Source: Brevibacillus ruminantium (GTDB lineage Bacteria; Bacillota; Bacilli; Brevibacillales; Brevibacillaceae). Taken from it: DNA of 64,000 nucleotides. The position numbers were made by a program, and so were the translations under genes. The DNA is taken from contig NZ_CP098755.1 of NCBI RefSeq assembly GCF_023746555.1, positions 4,290,501-4,354,500 of the forward strand, read 5' to 3'. Shown in pieces: positions 25,121-33,571 of this stretch; within the stretch, counting starts at the first letter, position 1, and each line of letters opens with the position of its first letter. Under the pieces are notes generated by a model, which had not been told where the DNA came from, did no database searches, and saw only the letters and a program-made list of their open reading frames with translations.

Positions 25121-26380
25121 CTATTTCAATAAGCTGTTCAATATGTCTCTGAATTTTTGAATTGATTCCTGAGAAGGTCTAGTCCATTGCCCTCTTTGAA
25201 TCCTTATCTTGGTATTGTTATCAGGGTTTTTGAATGTGGTAAGATGCTGTCCATCTGGTTCAAATACATGTATTCTACCATTTTGTCCTCTCACAATCCA
25301 ACGACCATCATCCTGGATAAGGATATCCGCATCTCTTGCTTTTTGTGCATCATTAAACGCAGTTCCTGTTGGTCTACCTTGGCTTTTCCTCTCCAGAGAA
25401 TGTTGAGAACGCTTTGTATTTGCAGCCCCATTCGCGGAATTCTTACCCGTGTTTTTAAGCGAAGCAGCTGCCGCCCCAGCCCCAGCAGCTCCTAATCCTA
25501 ACCCTGGCAAATCGCCCGCCATTTCCCAGGCTTTTACTGACCCATTTTGATACACGATCGTTTTAACTTCTGCCCTATGTTCTGTTGGCACAACGATATC
25601 GACTGCATCGCCATAGTCTGCAATATTGTTGACATTTGCATAAGCGGCAGCCTTTTCTGCCCAATAAAGCATTAGGTCTTCATAGCTACCACCAAAATAT
25701 CCGCCTGCTCCTTCTGCTGCCTTATGCCCACTCGGATCAACAAACCGTAACGGATTATTATGCACATACGTATACCGGTTCATTGTGAGCGGATTATCCA
25801 CTTGCCCCTTATACGTATCCTCCGAAATAAACCGCCCCACCGTCGGATCGTAATACCTCGCACGCAGGTAATAAAACCCGGTCTCGCTGTCAAACATCTC
25901 GCCGCTGTAGGCAAACGGGTTGGACATCTCCTCCCTTTTGGAAACAATATTCCCCCAGGTGTCGTACTCGTAGCGGTTCAGCTCTTCTCCTTGCTCCCCG
26001 ACGATTTTCACCACATCGCCGTGGCTGTTGTACAGGTAGTAGCCCTGCTTGTTGGCCGCGGTATCTTTGCGGAAGAGCAGTTCGTTGCCCCAGATGTTTC
26101 GCGCCTGCAACTGGTTGTTTTTGTCCAGCTCCTCGATCACTTTTCCGTTCAGATAGACATAGCGGGTTTCCTTTCCGCCTGCTGTCCGGGTCGCGCGCAG
26201 GCCGTCCGGATGGTAGGTGTAGCTGGCGGTCGCTCCGGTTGTTTCGTTGCTGGCACTGCGGAGGCGGTTTCGCTCATCGAAGCTGTACGTGGTCGGCGCA
26301 GATTGCTCAGGCAGGATGCCTTCAAAGGTCTGGCGATTGCCGCGGCTGTAATACGAATAACGATTCGTCCCCAGTGGCAT
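25121..26380 (-). CDS. Orphan RHS cassette C6 (tip identical to C2)
   Basis: 419 residues from the ATG of SMPLG; core homology extends upstream to about 26410 (ARPYPDRLTKES) but that frame lacks a start. DPSGH is near 215. The linker contains GDLPGLGLGAAGAG, and the tip ends RKSQGRPTGTAFNDAQKARD, then ADILIQDDGRWIVRGQNGRI and HVFEPDGQHLTTF. This tip occurs twice in the array (see C2) and is not assigned to an activity by me. The linker is also shared with C3, whose tip is different. The core is intact, but without signal peptide or long N-terminus it cannot be exported alone. Confidence 0.8.
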   Translation of the reverse strand: MPLGTNRYSYYSRGNRQTFEGILPEQSAPTTYSFDERNRLRSASNETTGATASYTYHPDGLRATRTAGGKETRYVYLNGKVIEELDKNNQLQARNIWGNELLFRKDTAANKQGYYLYNSHGDVVKIVGEQGEELNRYEYDTWGNIVSKREEMSNPFAYSGEMFDSETGFYYLRARYYDPTVGRFISEDTYKGQVDNPLTMNRYTYVHNNPLRFVDPSGHKAAEGAGGYFGGSYEDLMLYWAEKAAAYANVNNIADYGDAVDIVVPTEHRAEVKTIVYQNGSVKAWEMAGDLPGLGLGAAGAGAAAASLKNTGKNSANGAANTKRSQHSLERKSQGRPTGTAFNDAQKARDADILIQDDGRWIVRGQNGRIHVFEPDGQHLTTFKNPDNNTKIRIQRGQWTRPSQESIQKFRDILNSLLK

Positions 26381-26459
26381 GGATTCCTTTGTCAGGCGGT
26401 CAGGGTATGGACGGGCAATTTCATGAAAGATTTACGTGTCTTGAAAGCAAAAAAAGAAA

Positions 26460-26491
26460 CCCCAGTCGAGTGGTTGGATACTCGTTTGGGG
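26460..26491 (-). terminator. RHS cassette terminator, C5
   Basis: CCCCAGTCGAGTGG...ACTCGTTTGGGG, 10 bases after the C5 immunity stop; AAAAAAAGAAA on the left gives the U-run. Confidence 0.85.
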
Positions 26492-26501
26492 CTGAACTTA
26501 A

Positions 26502-27164
26502 TCATCTATGCTCGACACTTAAGTTTTGCAAAAGGCGGTCTCTAACATCTCGATGTTCATGATTATTAACCCTGGAAAATAAATCTTCTTGCCACTCCAG
26601 GCATTTTTTTACCTCTTGGATAAATCTCTGTATATCTTTAAAAATGTGCACTGTGGAAGAAATACGACTTTCATCAAGACCAATTCCCCAGTCTAGTGAC
26701 TGTAATACTACATCATTATTGGACTTCTTTAATTCGACAACTGCTTCCGTCGAAGAGAAAGTATGCAAGCTCTCTCCCGTTTTAGAAAGATCTTGGAGAA
26801 CGTTCCGCCATTCTTCTATTTCTCCTACATCCCAATGCGTAGGAATAAACTCTCCTGTATCTGTGTCAATAAATGCCAAGCCACCATCCGGTAACCATAA
26901 ATTATTGGATATAAACGTGGTATATTTTTCAATTGCTCCCAAAACTCCTTTTTCGGAAAGATAAGGCAGCATCAGTTTAAAGGTATTTTCTTGATCAATT
27001 TCTACGTCAATTATAGAGGGGGTCGAATTATCCTCATTTACTGTTTCAATAAACCACTTAGATTTATTTTCTGGAATAGTAAAAGGAGCCATCATTCTTC
27101 CACTTAGATCAAGCACAATACGTGCAATGTAATGCTTGTGAATTCTACTAACATTTCCGCGCAT
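26502..27164 (-). CDS. Putative immunity protein for the ParB-like tip (C5)
   Basis: 220 residues from the ATG at 27164, chosen because GGAGGG is four bases upstream and it starts 22 bases after the toxin stop; the longer open frame (to 27326) overlaps the toxin. Larger than most immunity proteins here. It runs MRGNVSRIHKHYIARIVLD, then AFIDTDTGEFIPTHWDVGEI, and a helical C-terminus. Family not recognised. Confidence 0.75.
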   Translation of the reverse strand: MRGNVSRIHKHYIARIVLDLSGRMMAPFTIPENKSKWFIETVNEDNSTPSIIDVEIDQENTFKLMLPYLSEKGVLGAIEKYTTFISNNLWLPDGGLAFIDTDTGEFIPTHWDVGEIEEWRNVLQDLSKTGESLHTFSSTEAVVELKKSNNDVVLQSLDWGIGLDESRISSTVHIFKDIQRFIQEVKKCLEWQEDLFSRVNNHEHRDVRDRLLQNLSVEHR

Positions 27165-27186
27165 ATATCCCTCCATTGAAAAAAGA

Positions 27187-28539
27187 TTATTTTGGCAATC
27201 TTGGCAAGTCATTAGTTCCATCAATTGGTAATGGTGGTCTCTGCTTACTTGTCCTATGCTGTAATGCTTCACCCCAAGTTTTAGCAGTACCAAATCTCCC
27301 TGCCATAGAAGATGGTAATAACTCATTCATCTGTCTAATGTTCACAGGTATACTAGAAATGTTTAGTTCTCTAGCAATTGCCACCCTCGTATTGTCAATC
27401 GTAACATACCCATTAGGTGTTTGAACAACATCAACTGGTGGTCCATTCCATCCATTTTTCTGCATACTTTCTTTAAGTGGCGCATACCTCCCATTACCCC
27501 CTGCACTATTTTGACTAAATCTTATTTCGGATGGATTGAGATGGGTTAAAGATGTTGATGGAGTTGATTTTGGTGTCGACATAGCGCGACTAAGACTAAT
27601 AGCACCTGCTACTTCAACCGCTTCAACCCCTAGGGTAAATCCAGACGCAAACCCGGTGACTGTATCCGAGAACCAATAATCCTTTACAGCTTGTCTCTTC
27701 AGATTATCACTGTACGCTTTGAGCATCGCCTTTTGATCAGAAGGGAGCCTATCGTAATCGACTCGTCCAGTAATTACATCGTTCATTAGTTGTTCTATTC
27801 TTTGTTTATCAAAGCCGCCATTTCCATGGGCATCAGCTTGCACATGACCAGAAGGGTCGACATACCTCAACGGATTATTTGACACATACGTATACCGATT
27901 CAAACTAAGCGGATTATCCACCGCACCCTTATACGTATCCTCCGAAATAAACCGCCCTACCGTCGGATCGTAATACCTCGCACGCAAGTAATAAAACCCG
28001 GTCTCGTTGTCAAACATCTCGCCGCTGTAGGCGAACGGGTTGGACATCCCCTCCGTCTTGGAAACAATATTCCCCCAGGTGTCGTACTCGTAGCGGTTCA
28101 GCTCTTCCCCTTGCTCCCCGACGATTTTCACCACATCGCCGTGGCTGTTGTACAGGTAGTAGCCCTGCTTGTTGGCCGCGGTATCTTTACGGAAGAGCAG
28201 TTCGTTGCCCCAGATGTTTCGCGCCTGCAACTGGTTGTTTTTATCCAGCTCCTCGATGACTTTTCCGTTCAGATAGACATAGCGGGTTTCCTTTCCGCCT
28301 GCTGTCCGTGACGCGCGCAGGCCGTCCGGATGGTAGGTGTAGCTGGCGGTCGCTCCGGTTGTTTCGTTGCTGGCGCTGCGCAGGCGGTTTCGCTCATCGA
28401 AGCTGTACGTGGTCGGCGCAGATTGCTCAGGCAGGGTGCCTTCGAAGGTCTGCCGATTGCCGCGGCTGTTATACGAATAACGATTCGTCCCCAGTGGCAG
28501 GGATTCCTTTGTCAGGCGGTCGATGCTTCGACATGTCAC
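27187..28539 (-). CDS. Orphan RHS cassette C5 with ParB/sulfiredoxin-like tip
   Basis: 450 residues from a GTG. The core enters at the residue-1417 point (DRLTKESLPLG) and reaches DPSGH near 228. A hydrophobic linker (SDTVTGFASGFTLGVEAVEV) precedes the tip. The tip contains HLNPSEIRFSQNSAGG, then RYAPLKESMQKNGWNGPPVD and GYVTIDNTRVAIARELN, the layout of ParB-like nuclease/NTPase folds used as DNase-type toxins in polymorphic systems. The family is inferred from the NPSEIR...VxIDNxR pattern. There is no export signal. Confidence 0.78.
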   Translation of the reverse strand: MTCRSIDRLTKESLPLGTNRYSYNSRGNRQTFEGTLPEQSAPTTYSFDERNRLRSASNETTGATASYTYHPDGLRASRTAGGKETRYVYLNGKVIEELDKNNQLQARNIWGNELLFRKDTAANKQGYYLYNSHGDVVKIVGEQGEELNRYEYDTWGNIVSKTEGMSNPFAYSGEMFDNETGFYYLRARYYDPTVGRFISEDTYKGAVDNPLSLNRYTYVSNNPLRYVDPSGHVQADAHGNGGFDKQRIEQLMNDVITGRVDYDRLPSDQKAMLKAYSDNLKRQAVKDYWFSDTVTGFASGFTLGVEAVEVAGAISLSRAMSTPKSTPSTSLTHLNPSEIRFSQNSAGGNGRYAPLKESMQKNGWNGPPVDVVQTPNGYVTIDNTRVAIARELNISSIPVNIRQMNELLPSSMAGRFGTAKTWGEALQHRTSKQRPPLPIDGTNDLPRLPK

Positions 28540-28577
28540 TCCATGAATATTTCTGCGTATTAAATGAAAAAAAGAAA

Positions 28578-28609
28578 CCCCAGACGAGCGTTTGATTACT
28601 CGTTTAGGG
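28578..28609 (-). terminator. RHS cassette terminator, C4
   Basis: CCCCAGACGAGCG...ACTCGTTTAGGG with AAAAAAAGAAA on the left; one stem mismatch. Confidence 0.8.
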
Positions 28610-28629
28610 TTAAGAAAAAATACGCTTTA

Positions 28630-29064
28630 TCAATTTCCGTATCTAGAAAAAATATCTTTTGCAACTTGACTATTCGGCTCAACTTGTAGTACCACACTTG
28701 CTATTTCAATAGCTTCTTCTTTGGAGACCAACTTTTCTGGTATAATATGGAAAAACAACAAATATTCTTTTAAGGCTACATCCTCTGGCGATAATTCTGA
28801 TGCCCTTCTAGAATGAAGCAACGCTGATTTATAAGCTCCTTCGATATGGCACAAAGGATGACTGAGTAAAGACGATGCTAGGTGATGCAAGTCACTTCTT
28901 TCTCCCTGAGAATACATTAAAAAGTTAACGAAAGTGTAGCAAACCAAATCACTAGTATCATATGCCAGTTCGTGTAAAAGGTCGCTAAAAGCAGAAAAGT
29001 CAATTTTAGACACTTGCTCCTTAGCGGTTAGTAAATCCCCTTTTAGTATCGCCTCTCTTATCAT
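28630..29064 (-). CDS. Putative immunity protein (C4)
   Basis: 144 residues from the ATG that overlaps the toxin TGA (ATGA); a GTG at 29079 is the alternative. All-helical: IREAILKGDLLTAKEQVSKI, LHELAYDTSDLVCYTFVNFL, then SKEEAIEIASVVLQVEPNSQ. Cytoplasmic. It is intact although the toxin core upstream is destroyed, so it still could protect. Confidence 0.75.
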   Translation of the reverse strand: MIREAILKGDLLTAKEQVSKIDFSAFSDLLHELAYDTSDLVCYTFVNFLMYSQGERSDLHHLASSLLSHPLCHIEGAYKSALLHSRRASELSPEDVALKEYLLFFHIIPEKLVSKEEAIEIASVVLQVEPNSQVAKDIFSRYGN

Positions 29065-29854
29065 CTCGTTCTCACCCACGAATTTGAAATTCTGATGACG
29101 CCATCAATTTTCTGATACGTTACTTCAACAATGTTGTCTCCAATTTGTAGTGACTTGTAGAATGCAGTGTTTTTCCCTCCACTAACTTTCATATAGGTTT
29201 GTTCAACACCTTCTTTCATCACCTTAGAAATAATCACCGAAATCGAATCCCAATCTTTTGGATTTTCTACAATTTTATTCCAAGCATGTTTGGGATTCAA
29301 TATTTTATTGATATTATTTTTATTTAAGGAAGCAACCTCAGGTATAATTTTTGAACTGAAATATTGTAAGTCCGTTTTAAAAAGGAGCTTTCCAGTTTCT
29401 TTAGCGGCTTCCTTTGTACCTGCTTTGAAAAGTCCTTTTACTAGCCCACCCAAACCACCAAGATAGGTGAAAGGGTCTTCAAAGCCTTCTAACTCCCTTA
29501 CTCCATCAACGTACTCAAACATCCCTACAACTTTTTCATTTTCAATTATGAAGTCACCATCGTGGCTATAATCTTGACTCCATTTTGAAGTACTACTATT
29601 ACACCCTCCACTTCCCGTTGGCCGAGACCATTTACCGTCCGATGACTCGCACCAATGCCAGGGTTCGCTCCGGTTGTTTCGTTGCGGGAGCTGCGCAGGC
29701 GGTTTCGCTCATCGAAGCTGTACGTGGTCGACACAGATTGCTCAGGCATGGTAGCTTCGAAGGTCTACCGATTGCCCCGGCTGTTATACGAATAACGATT
29801 CGTCCCCGGTGGCATGGATTCCTTTGTCAGGCGGTCAACGTACGGACAGGCCAT
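29061..29854 (-). pseudogene. Orphan RHS cassette C4, core deleted, type-35-like tip
   Basis: It starts as other cassettes (ATG at 29854, MACPYVDRLTKES), but at 29765-29767 the CAG of GNRQ is TAG. Near 29660 almost the whole core (from TASYTYHPDG to DPTGN) is missing, joining NETTGA out of frame to a linker WHWCESSDGKWSRPTGSGGC. The tip (open from 29522 to 29061) ends PKHAWNKIVENPKDWDSISV, then GDNIVEVTYQKIDGVIRISN. This resembles the type-35 polymorphic toxin tip (a BECR-type RNase) as I remember it. The tip coding sequence itself is intact. Confidence 0.8.
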
Positions 29855-29881
29855 TTGATGAAATGAATGCAAAAAAAGAAA

Positions 29882-29912
29882 CCCCAGACGAGTAGTTGTT
29901 ACTCGTTTGGGG
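29882..29912 (-). terminator. RHS cassette terminator, C3
   Basis: CCCCAGACGAGTAGTTGTTACTCGTTTGGGG, with AAAAAAAGAAA on the left, directly before the C4 core remnant. Confidence 0.85.
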
Positions 29913-29952
29913 CAAAAAATAACAAGTTTTAATACGTACCGATAGTTATTTC

Positions 29953-30357
29953 TCACTGATATTTATCGTAATTGACTTGAAGTGCAATTTGAACTGCATT
30001 TTCTATCTCTCCATTATCTAACGCTGTAGTAATTGCAGTAGAGTCATCTTGCCAATCTGGACCATAAAGCAGCAAGTACTTCGAAAAATTTTCTAACACC
30101 GAATACTTATCATCTTCAATCCGTATTAGCTGCTGATAAACTCGAAACATAGTTTCAATGGGCATAGAATCGTTGAAGTCATTATTATTTATGATCCCCT
30201 TTAATACAGACGGATTATTGATTAGTTTTAATTCCTCTGCAATACCTGCGATTGCCAAATTGTATTTCAACTCGATTTCTTTTATCTCTTTTTCACCTAA
30301 ACTACTCCAATTTAGTTTTTGAAGCATCTGAATAGTTTCAATATGTTCCATTAGCAA
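29953..30357 (-). CDS. Putative immunity protein (C3)
   Basis: 134 residues from the TTG at 30357, preceded by GAGGTG at good spacing; the ATG at 30351 is an alternative. Helical, acidic: IETIQMLQKLNWSSLGEKEI, SMPIETMFRVYQQLIRIEDD, then WQDDSTAITTALDNGEIENA. The toxin stop is 10 bases upstream. Family not recognised. Confidence 0.75.
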   Translation of the reverse strand: MLMEHIETIQMLQKLNWSSLGEKEIKEIELKYNLAIAGIAEELKLINNPSVLKGIINNNDFNDSMPIETMFRVYQQLIRIEDDKYSVLENFSKYLLLYGPDWQDDSTAITTALDNGEIENAVQIALQVNYDKYQ

Positions 30358-30367
30358 CTCAATCACC

Positions 30368-31588
30368 TCATTTCGGATAGTAAGTAGAAATACTGATAGT
30401 ACCATCTTTCAGTTGCATTACATCGTAGCCAACATGTTTACCATTAACTGTTACTGTCCTCTGCAAAGTATTTTTGCTTGGTAGTGATGTATTAGATTTA
30501 ATTAACGATCTTAAATCCGATAAGATGTTCCCTTCAATCTCATTCATTGTGCCAATTCCCTGTACGCTACCTGTTCTATGGCTCCTGTTGTAACCGTGAC
30601 CACTGTTAATTCGAACACTGCGCCCTTCAATATTGAACGTACGTCTTAAATGGTCTCCTCTACCAGATACTGAACTTGGAGTTATTGAAACAGTTGATTG
30701 TTTAACCGTCCCGTTCGTAACATTCTTACTAGTATTTTTAATTGCACCAATACCGGCAACTGCCCCAGCCCCAGCAGCTCCTAATCCTAAGCCTGGCAAA
30801 TCGCCCGCCATTTCCCAGGCTTTTACTGACCCATTTTGATACACGATCGTTTTAACTTCTGCCCTATGTTCTGTTGGCACAACGATATCGACTGCATCGC
30901 CATAGTCTGCAATATTGTTGGCATTTGCATAAGCGGCAGCCTTTTCTGCCCAATAAAGCATTAGGTCTTCATAGCTACCACCAAAATATCCGCCTGCTCC
31001 TTCTGCTGCCTTACGGCCACTCGGATCTACAAACCTCAACGGATTATTATGCACATACGTATACCTATTCAAACTCAGCGGATTATCCACTTGCCCTTTA
31101 TACGTATCCTCCGAAATAAACCGCCCTACCGTCGGATCGTAATACCTCGCCCGCAGGTAATAAAACCCGGTCTCGTTGTCAAACATCTCGCCGCTGTAAG
31201 CAAACGGGTTGGACATCCCCTCCGTCTTGGAAACAATATTCCCCCAGGTGTCGTACTCGTAGCGGTTCAGCTCTTCCCCTTGCTCCCCGACGATTTTCAC
31301 CACATCGCCGTGGCTGTTGTACAGGTAGTAGCCCTGCTTGTTGGCCGCGGTATCTTTACGGAAGAGCAGTTCGTTGCCCCAGATGTTTCGCGCCTGCAAC
31401 TGGTTGTTTTTGTCCAGCTCTTCGATGACTTTTCCGTTCAGATAGACATAGCGGGTTTCCTTCCCGCCTGCTGTCCGGGTCGCGCGCAGGCCGTCCGGAT
31501 GGTAGGTGTAGCTGGCGGTCGCTCCGGTTGTTTCGTTGCTGGCGCTGCGAGGGGTATATTTTAAAGCATTTCGGTACTTACATTCCAA
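30368..31588 (-). CDS. Orphan RHS cassette C3, chimeric linker and new tip
   Basis: 406 residues, TTG start without ribosome site. The core enters at the residue-1465 point behind the leader ECKYRNALKYTP; DPSGR is near 188. The following 90 residues (KAAEGAGGYFGGSYEDLMLY to LGLGAAGAG) are the same as in C2 and C6. After that the protein changes to VAGIGAIKNTSKNVTNGT and a tip with VRINSGHGYNRSHRTG and KDGTISISTYYPK. The His-rich then TxYYP pattern could be a BECR-type RNase, which is only inference. It shows that tips are exchanged inside the linker as well as at the core. Confidence 0.8.
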   Translation of the reverse strand: MECKYRNALKYTPRSASNETTGATASYTYHPDGLRATRTAGGKETRYVYLNGKVIEELDKNNQLQARNIWGNELLFRKDTAANKQGYYLYNSHGDVVKIVGEQGEELNRYEYDTWGNIVSKTEGMSNPFAYSGEMFDNETGFYYLRARYYDPTVGRFISEDTYKGQVDNPLSLNRYTYVHNNPLRFVDPSGRKAAEGAGGYFGGSYEDLMLYWAEKAAAYANANNIADYGDAVDIVVPTEHRAEVKTIVYQNGSVKAWEMAGDLPGLGLGAAGAGAVAGIGAIKNTSKNVTNGTVKQSTVSITPSSVSGRGDHLRRTFNIEGRSVRINSGHGYNRSHRTGSVQGIGTMNEIEGNILSDLRSLIKSNTSLPSKNTLQRTVTVNGKHVGYDVMQLKDGTISISTYYPK

Positions 31589-31655
31589 CTCATGAAACTA
31601 AGAACGGACAGATTCATTCCTCCCCCTCTTCTAGGGCGGCTACATGGACAAAAAA

Positions 31656-31685
31656 CCCAAACGAGTAGTTGTTTACTCGCTTGGG
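31656..31685 (-). terminator. RHS cassette terminator, C2
   Basis: CCCAAACGAGTAG...TACTCGCTTGGG; identical to the C6 copy and part of the long direct repeat. Confidence 0.85.
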
Positions 31686-31710
31686 GTAAAAAAATCTGAC
31701 TTAAAAATTT

Positions 31711-31956
31711 TTACTCCTTAAATTTATCTGGTAAATACTCCTTTAAAACATAAGCTCTTACCAAATCTTTCAAGTCGTCTTGATAGGATTGAAGTTCTTC
31801 TCTTGATGAACAACCTGTTATTCTAAAAATTTCACTATCGACGCAGTTTTTCAATACAAATTCTATACAACCTTCGTATACCATTAGTTCTCCTTCTGAG
31901 AGTCTTAGATCAAAAAGAGTAACACTCGCCACTTCTTTGTGTGCTAAATACTCCAT
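31711..31956 (-). CDS. Putative immunity protein (C2), duplicate of the C6 gene
   Basis: 81 residues, identical in sequence to the product at 24865-25110 and placed the same way, 10 bases after its toxin. Part of the long direct repeat. Two expressed copies could raise the dose of this immunity. Family not recognised. Confidence 0.78.
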   Translation of the reverse strand: MEYLAHKEVASVTLFDLRLSEGELMVYEGCIEFVLKNCVDSEIFRITGCSSREELQSYQDDLKDLVRAYVLKEYLPDKFKE

Positions 31957-31966
31957 ATAATCACCT

Positions 31967-32998
31967 CTATTTCAATAAGCTGTTCAATATGTCTCTGAAT
32001 TTTTGAATTGATTCCTGAGAAGGTCTAGTCCATTGCCCTCTTTGAATCCTTATCTTGGTATTGTTATCAGGGTTTTTGAATGTGGTAAGATGCTGTCCAT
32101 CTGGTTCAAATACATGTATTCTACCATTTTGTCCTCTCACAATCCAACGACCATCATCCTGGATAAGGATATCCGCATCTCTTGCTTTTTGTGCATCATT
32201 AAACGCAGTTCCTGTTGGTCTACCTTGGCTTTTCCTCTCCAGAGAATGTTGAGAACGCTTTGTATTTGCAGCCCCATTCGCGGAATTCTTACCCGTGTTT
32301 TTAAGCGAAGCAGCTGCCGCCCCAGCCCCAGCAGCTCCTAATCCTAACCCTGGCAAATCGCCCGCCATTTCCCAGGCTTTTACTGACCCATTTTGATACA
32401 CGATCGTTTTAACTTCTGCCCTATGTTCTGTTGGCACAACGATATCGACTGCATCGCCATAGTCTGCAATATTGTTGGCATTTGCATAAGCGGCAGCCTT
32501 TTCTGCCCAATAAAGCATTAGGTCTTCATAGCTACCACCAAAATATCCGCCTGCTCCTTCTGCTGCCTTACGGCCACTCGGATCTACAAACCTCAACGGA
32601 TTATTATGCACATACGTATACCTATTCAAACTCAGCGGATTATCCACTTGCCCTTTATACGTATCCTCCGAAATAAACCGCCCTACCGTCGGATCGTAAT
32701 ACCTCGCCCGCAGGTAATAAAACCCGGTCTCGTTGTCAAACATCTCGCCGCTGTAGGCAAACGGGTTGGACATCTCCTCCTTTTTGGAAACGATATTCCC
32801 CCAGGTATCGTACTCGTAGCGGTTTAGCTCTTCTCCCTGCTCCCCGACGATTTTCACCACATCGCCGTGGCTGTTGTACAGGTAGTAGCCCTGCTTGTTG
32901 GCCGCGGTATCTTTGCGGAAGAGCAGTTCGTTGCCCCAGATGTTTCGCGCCTGCAACTGGTTGTTTTTGTCCAGCTCTTTCATGACTTTTCTGTTCAC
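31967..32998 (-). CDS. Orphan RHS cassette C2 (tip identical to C6)
   Basis: 343 residues from a GTG (MNRKVMKELDK). The core enters at the residue-1501 point and is shorter than in C6, and DPSGR is near 139; from there linker and tip equal C6 apart from one residue (AYANANN against AYANVNN). The upstream leader (33001-33140) equals that of C10. The same tip behind two different core entry points shows that core and tip have recombined independently. No export signal; activity of the tip not assigned. Confidence 0.8.
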   Translation of the reverse strand: MNRKVMKELDKNNQLQARNIWGNELLFRKDTAANKQGYYLYNSHGDVVKIVGEQGEELNRYEYDTWGNIVSKKEEMSNPFAYSGEMFDNETGFYYLRARYYDPTVGRFISEDTYKGQVDNPLSLNRYTYVHNNPLRFVDPSGRKAAEGAGGYFGGSYEDLMLYWAEKAAAYANANNIADYGDAVDIVVPTEHRAEVKTIVYQNGSVKAWEMAGDLPGLGLGAAGAGAAAASLKNTGKNSANGAANTKRSQHSLERKSQGRPTGTAFNDAQKARDADILIQDDGRWIVRGQNGRIHVFEPDGQHLTTFKNPDNNTKIRIQRGQWTRPSQESIQKFRDILNSLLK

Positions 32999-33141
32999 TT
33001 AAACGTCAGTGTCTGTCTTTGACTAACCATTTCCACAGAAAAAAGCCTACTATTTAACTTTATCAGAACTTAATAACGGTTGACGCGTTGCACCCGGCAT
33101 TGGAGCCCTACGAGCAGGTACAATCCAAATATAAAAAGAAA

Positions 33142-33165
33142 CCCCAGACGAGTAATCATTTGGGG
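33142..33165 (-). terminator. RHS cassette terminator, C1 (shortened)
   Basis: CCCCAGACGAGTAATCATTTGGGG lacks part of the stem found in other copies; the AAAAAGAAA flank is kept. Possibly weak, so read-through into C2 is more likely here. Confidence 0.65.
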
Positions 33166-33183
33166 TCAACTTTAACAACATTT

Positions 33184-33561
33184 TCACATTTTATGTTCCA
33201 ATATTTTCACAATCAATTTATATAAAGCAAACTCAAGTGTCCCCCCTTTTTCCATGAAATTCTTTCCTTCTTTACATGCGTTTACTTTATAACCATATCC
33301 TTTTTCTTTACACTCAATAGTAAACGTAAAGTTATGATCTGATAACCAATAAAGCATATCTTGCACACTCGGCAGCCATATTCCGCCCGAAATGACTTCC
33401 TCAGGTGCTAGCAAGTCTCCTTGTGGTAGAATTCTGCCACCTAATATCCATTCTTCAGCATTATAGGAATAAAAGTCAAAAGGTGCGATTTCTCCTTCAT
33501 AATAAGTTTTCAGAAACCCCAGTTTATGCAATTCCATTGCTTGCTCTTTAGACAAATACAT
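33184..33561 (-). CDS. Putative immunity protein (C1)
   Basis: 125 residues: SKEQAMELHKLGFLKTYYEG, then WILGGRILPQGDLLAPEEVI, IWLPSVQDMLYWLSDHNFTF and a helical end. Mixed alpha/beta, cytoplasmic. Its start is 10 bases after the C1 toxin stop. The motif WLPSVQDMLYWL resembles other small immunity proteins of RHS loci but I cannot name a family. Confidence 0.78.
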   Translation of the reverse strand: MYLSKEQAMELHKLGFLKTYYEGEIAPFDFYSYNAEEWILGGRILPQGDLLAPEEVISGGIWLPSVQDMLYWLSDHNFTFTIECKEKGYGYKVNACKEGKNFMEKGGTLEFALYKLIVKILEHKM

Positions 33562-33571
33562 TTAGGTTCAC

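Larger units (their letters stand above)
24700..25724. repeat. Long direct repeat, copy 1 (C6 tip, immunity, terminator, leader)
   Basis: Matches 31546-32570 at a constant offset of 6846 bases. I noticed only two differences (one in the leader, one changing Val to Ala in the linker). The unit holds the C6 tip, its immunity gene, the terminator and the ECRYRNALKYTP leader, so it moved as one block. Confidence 0.9.
31546..32570. repeat. Long direct repeat, copy 2 (C2 tip, immunity, terminator, leader)
   Basis: Copy of 24700-25724. The two copies lie 6846 bases apart in the same orientation, flanking C3-C5. Recombination between them would remove or duplicate C3, C4 and C5. Confidence 0.9.
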
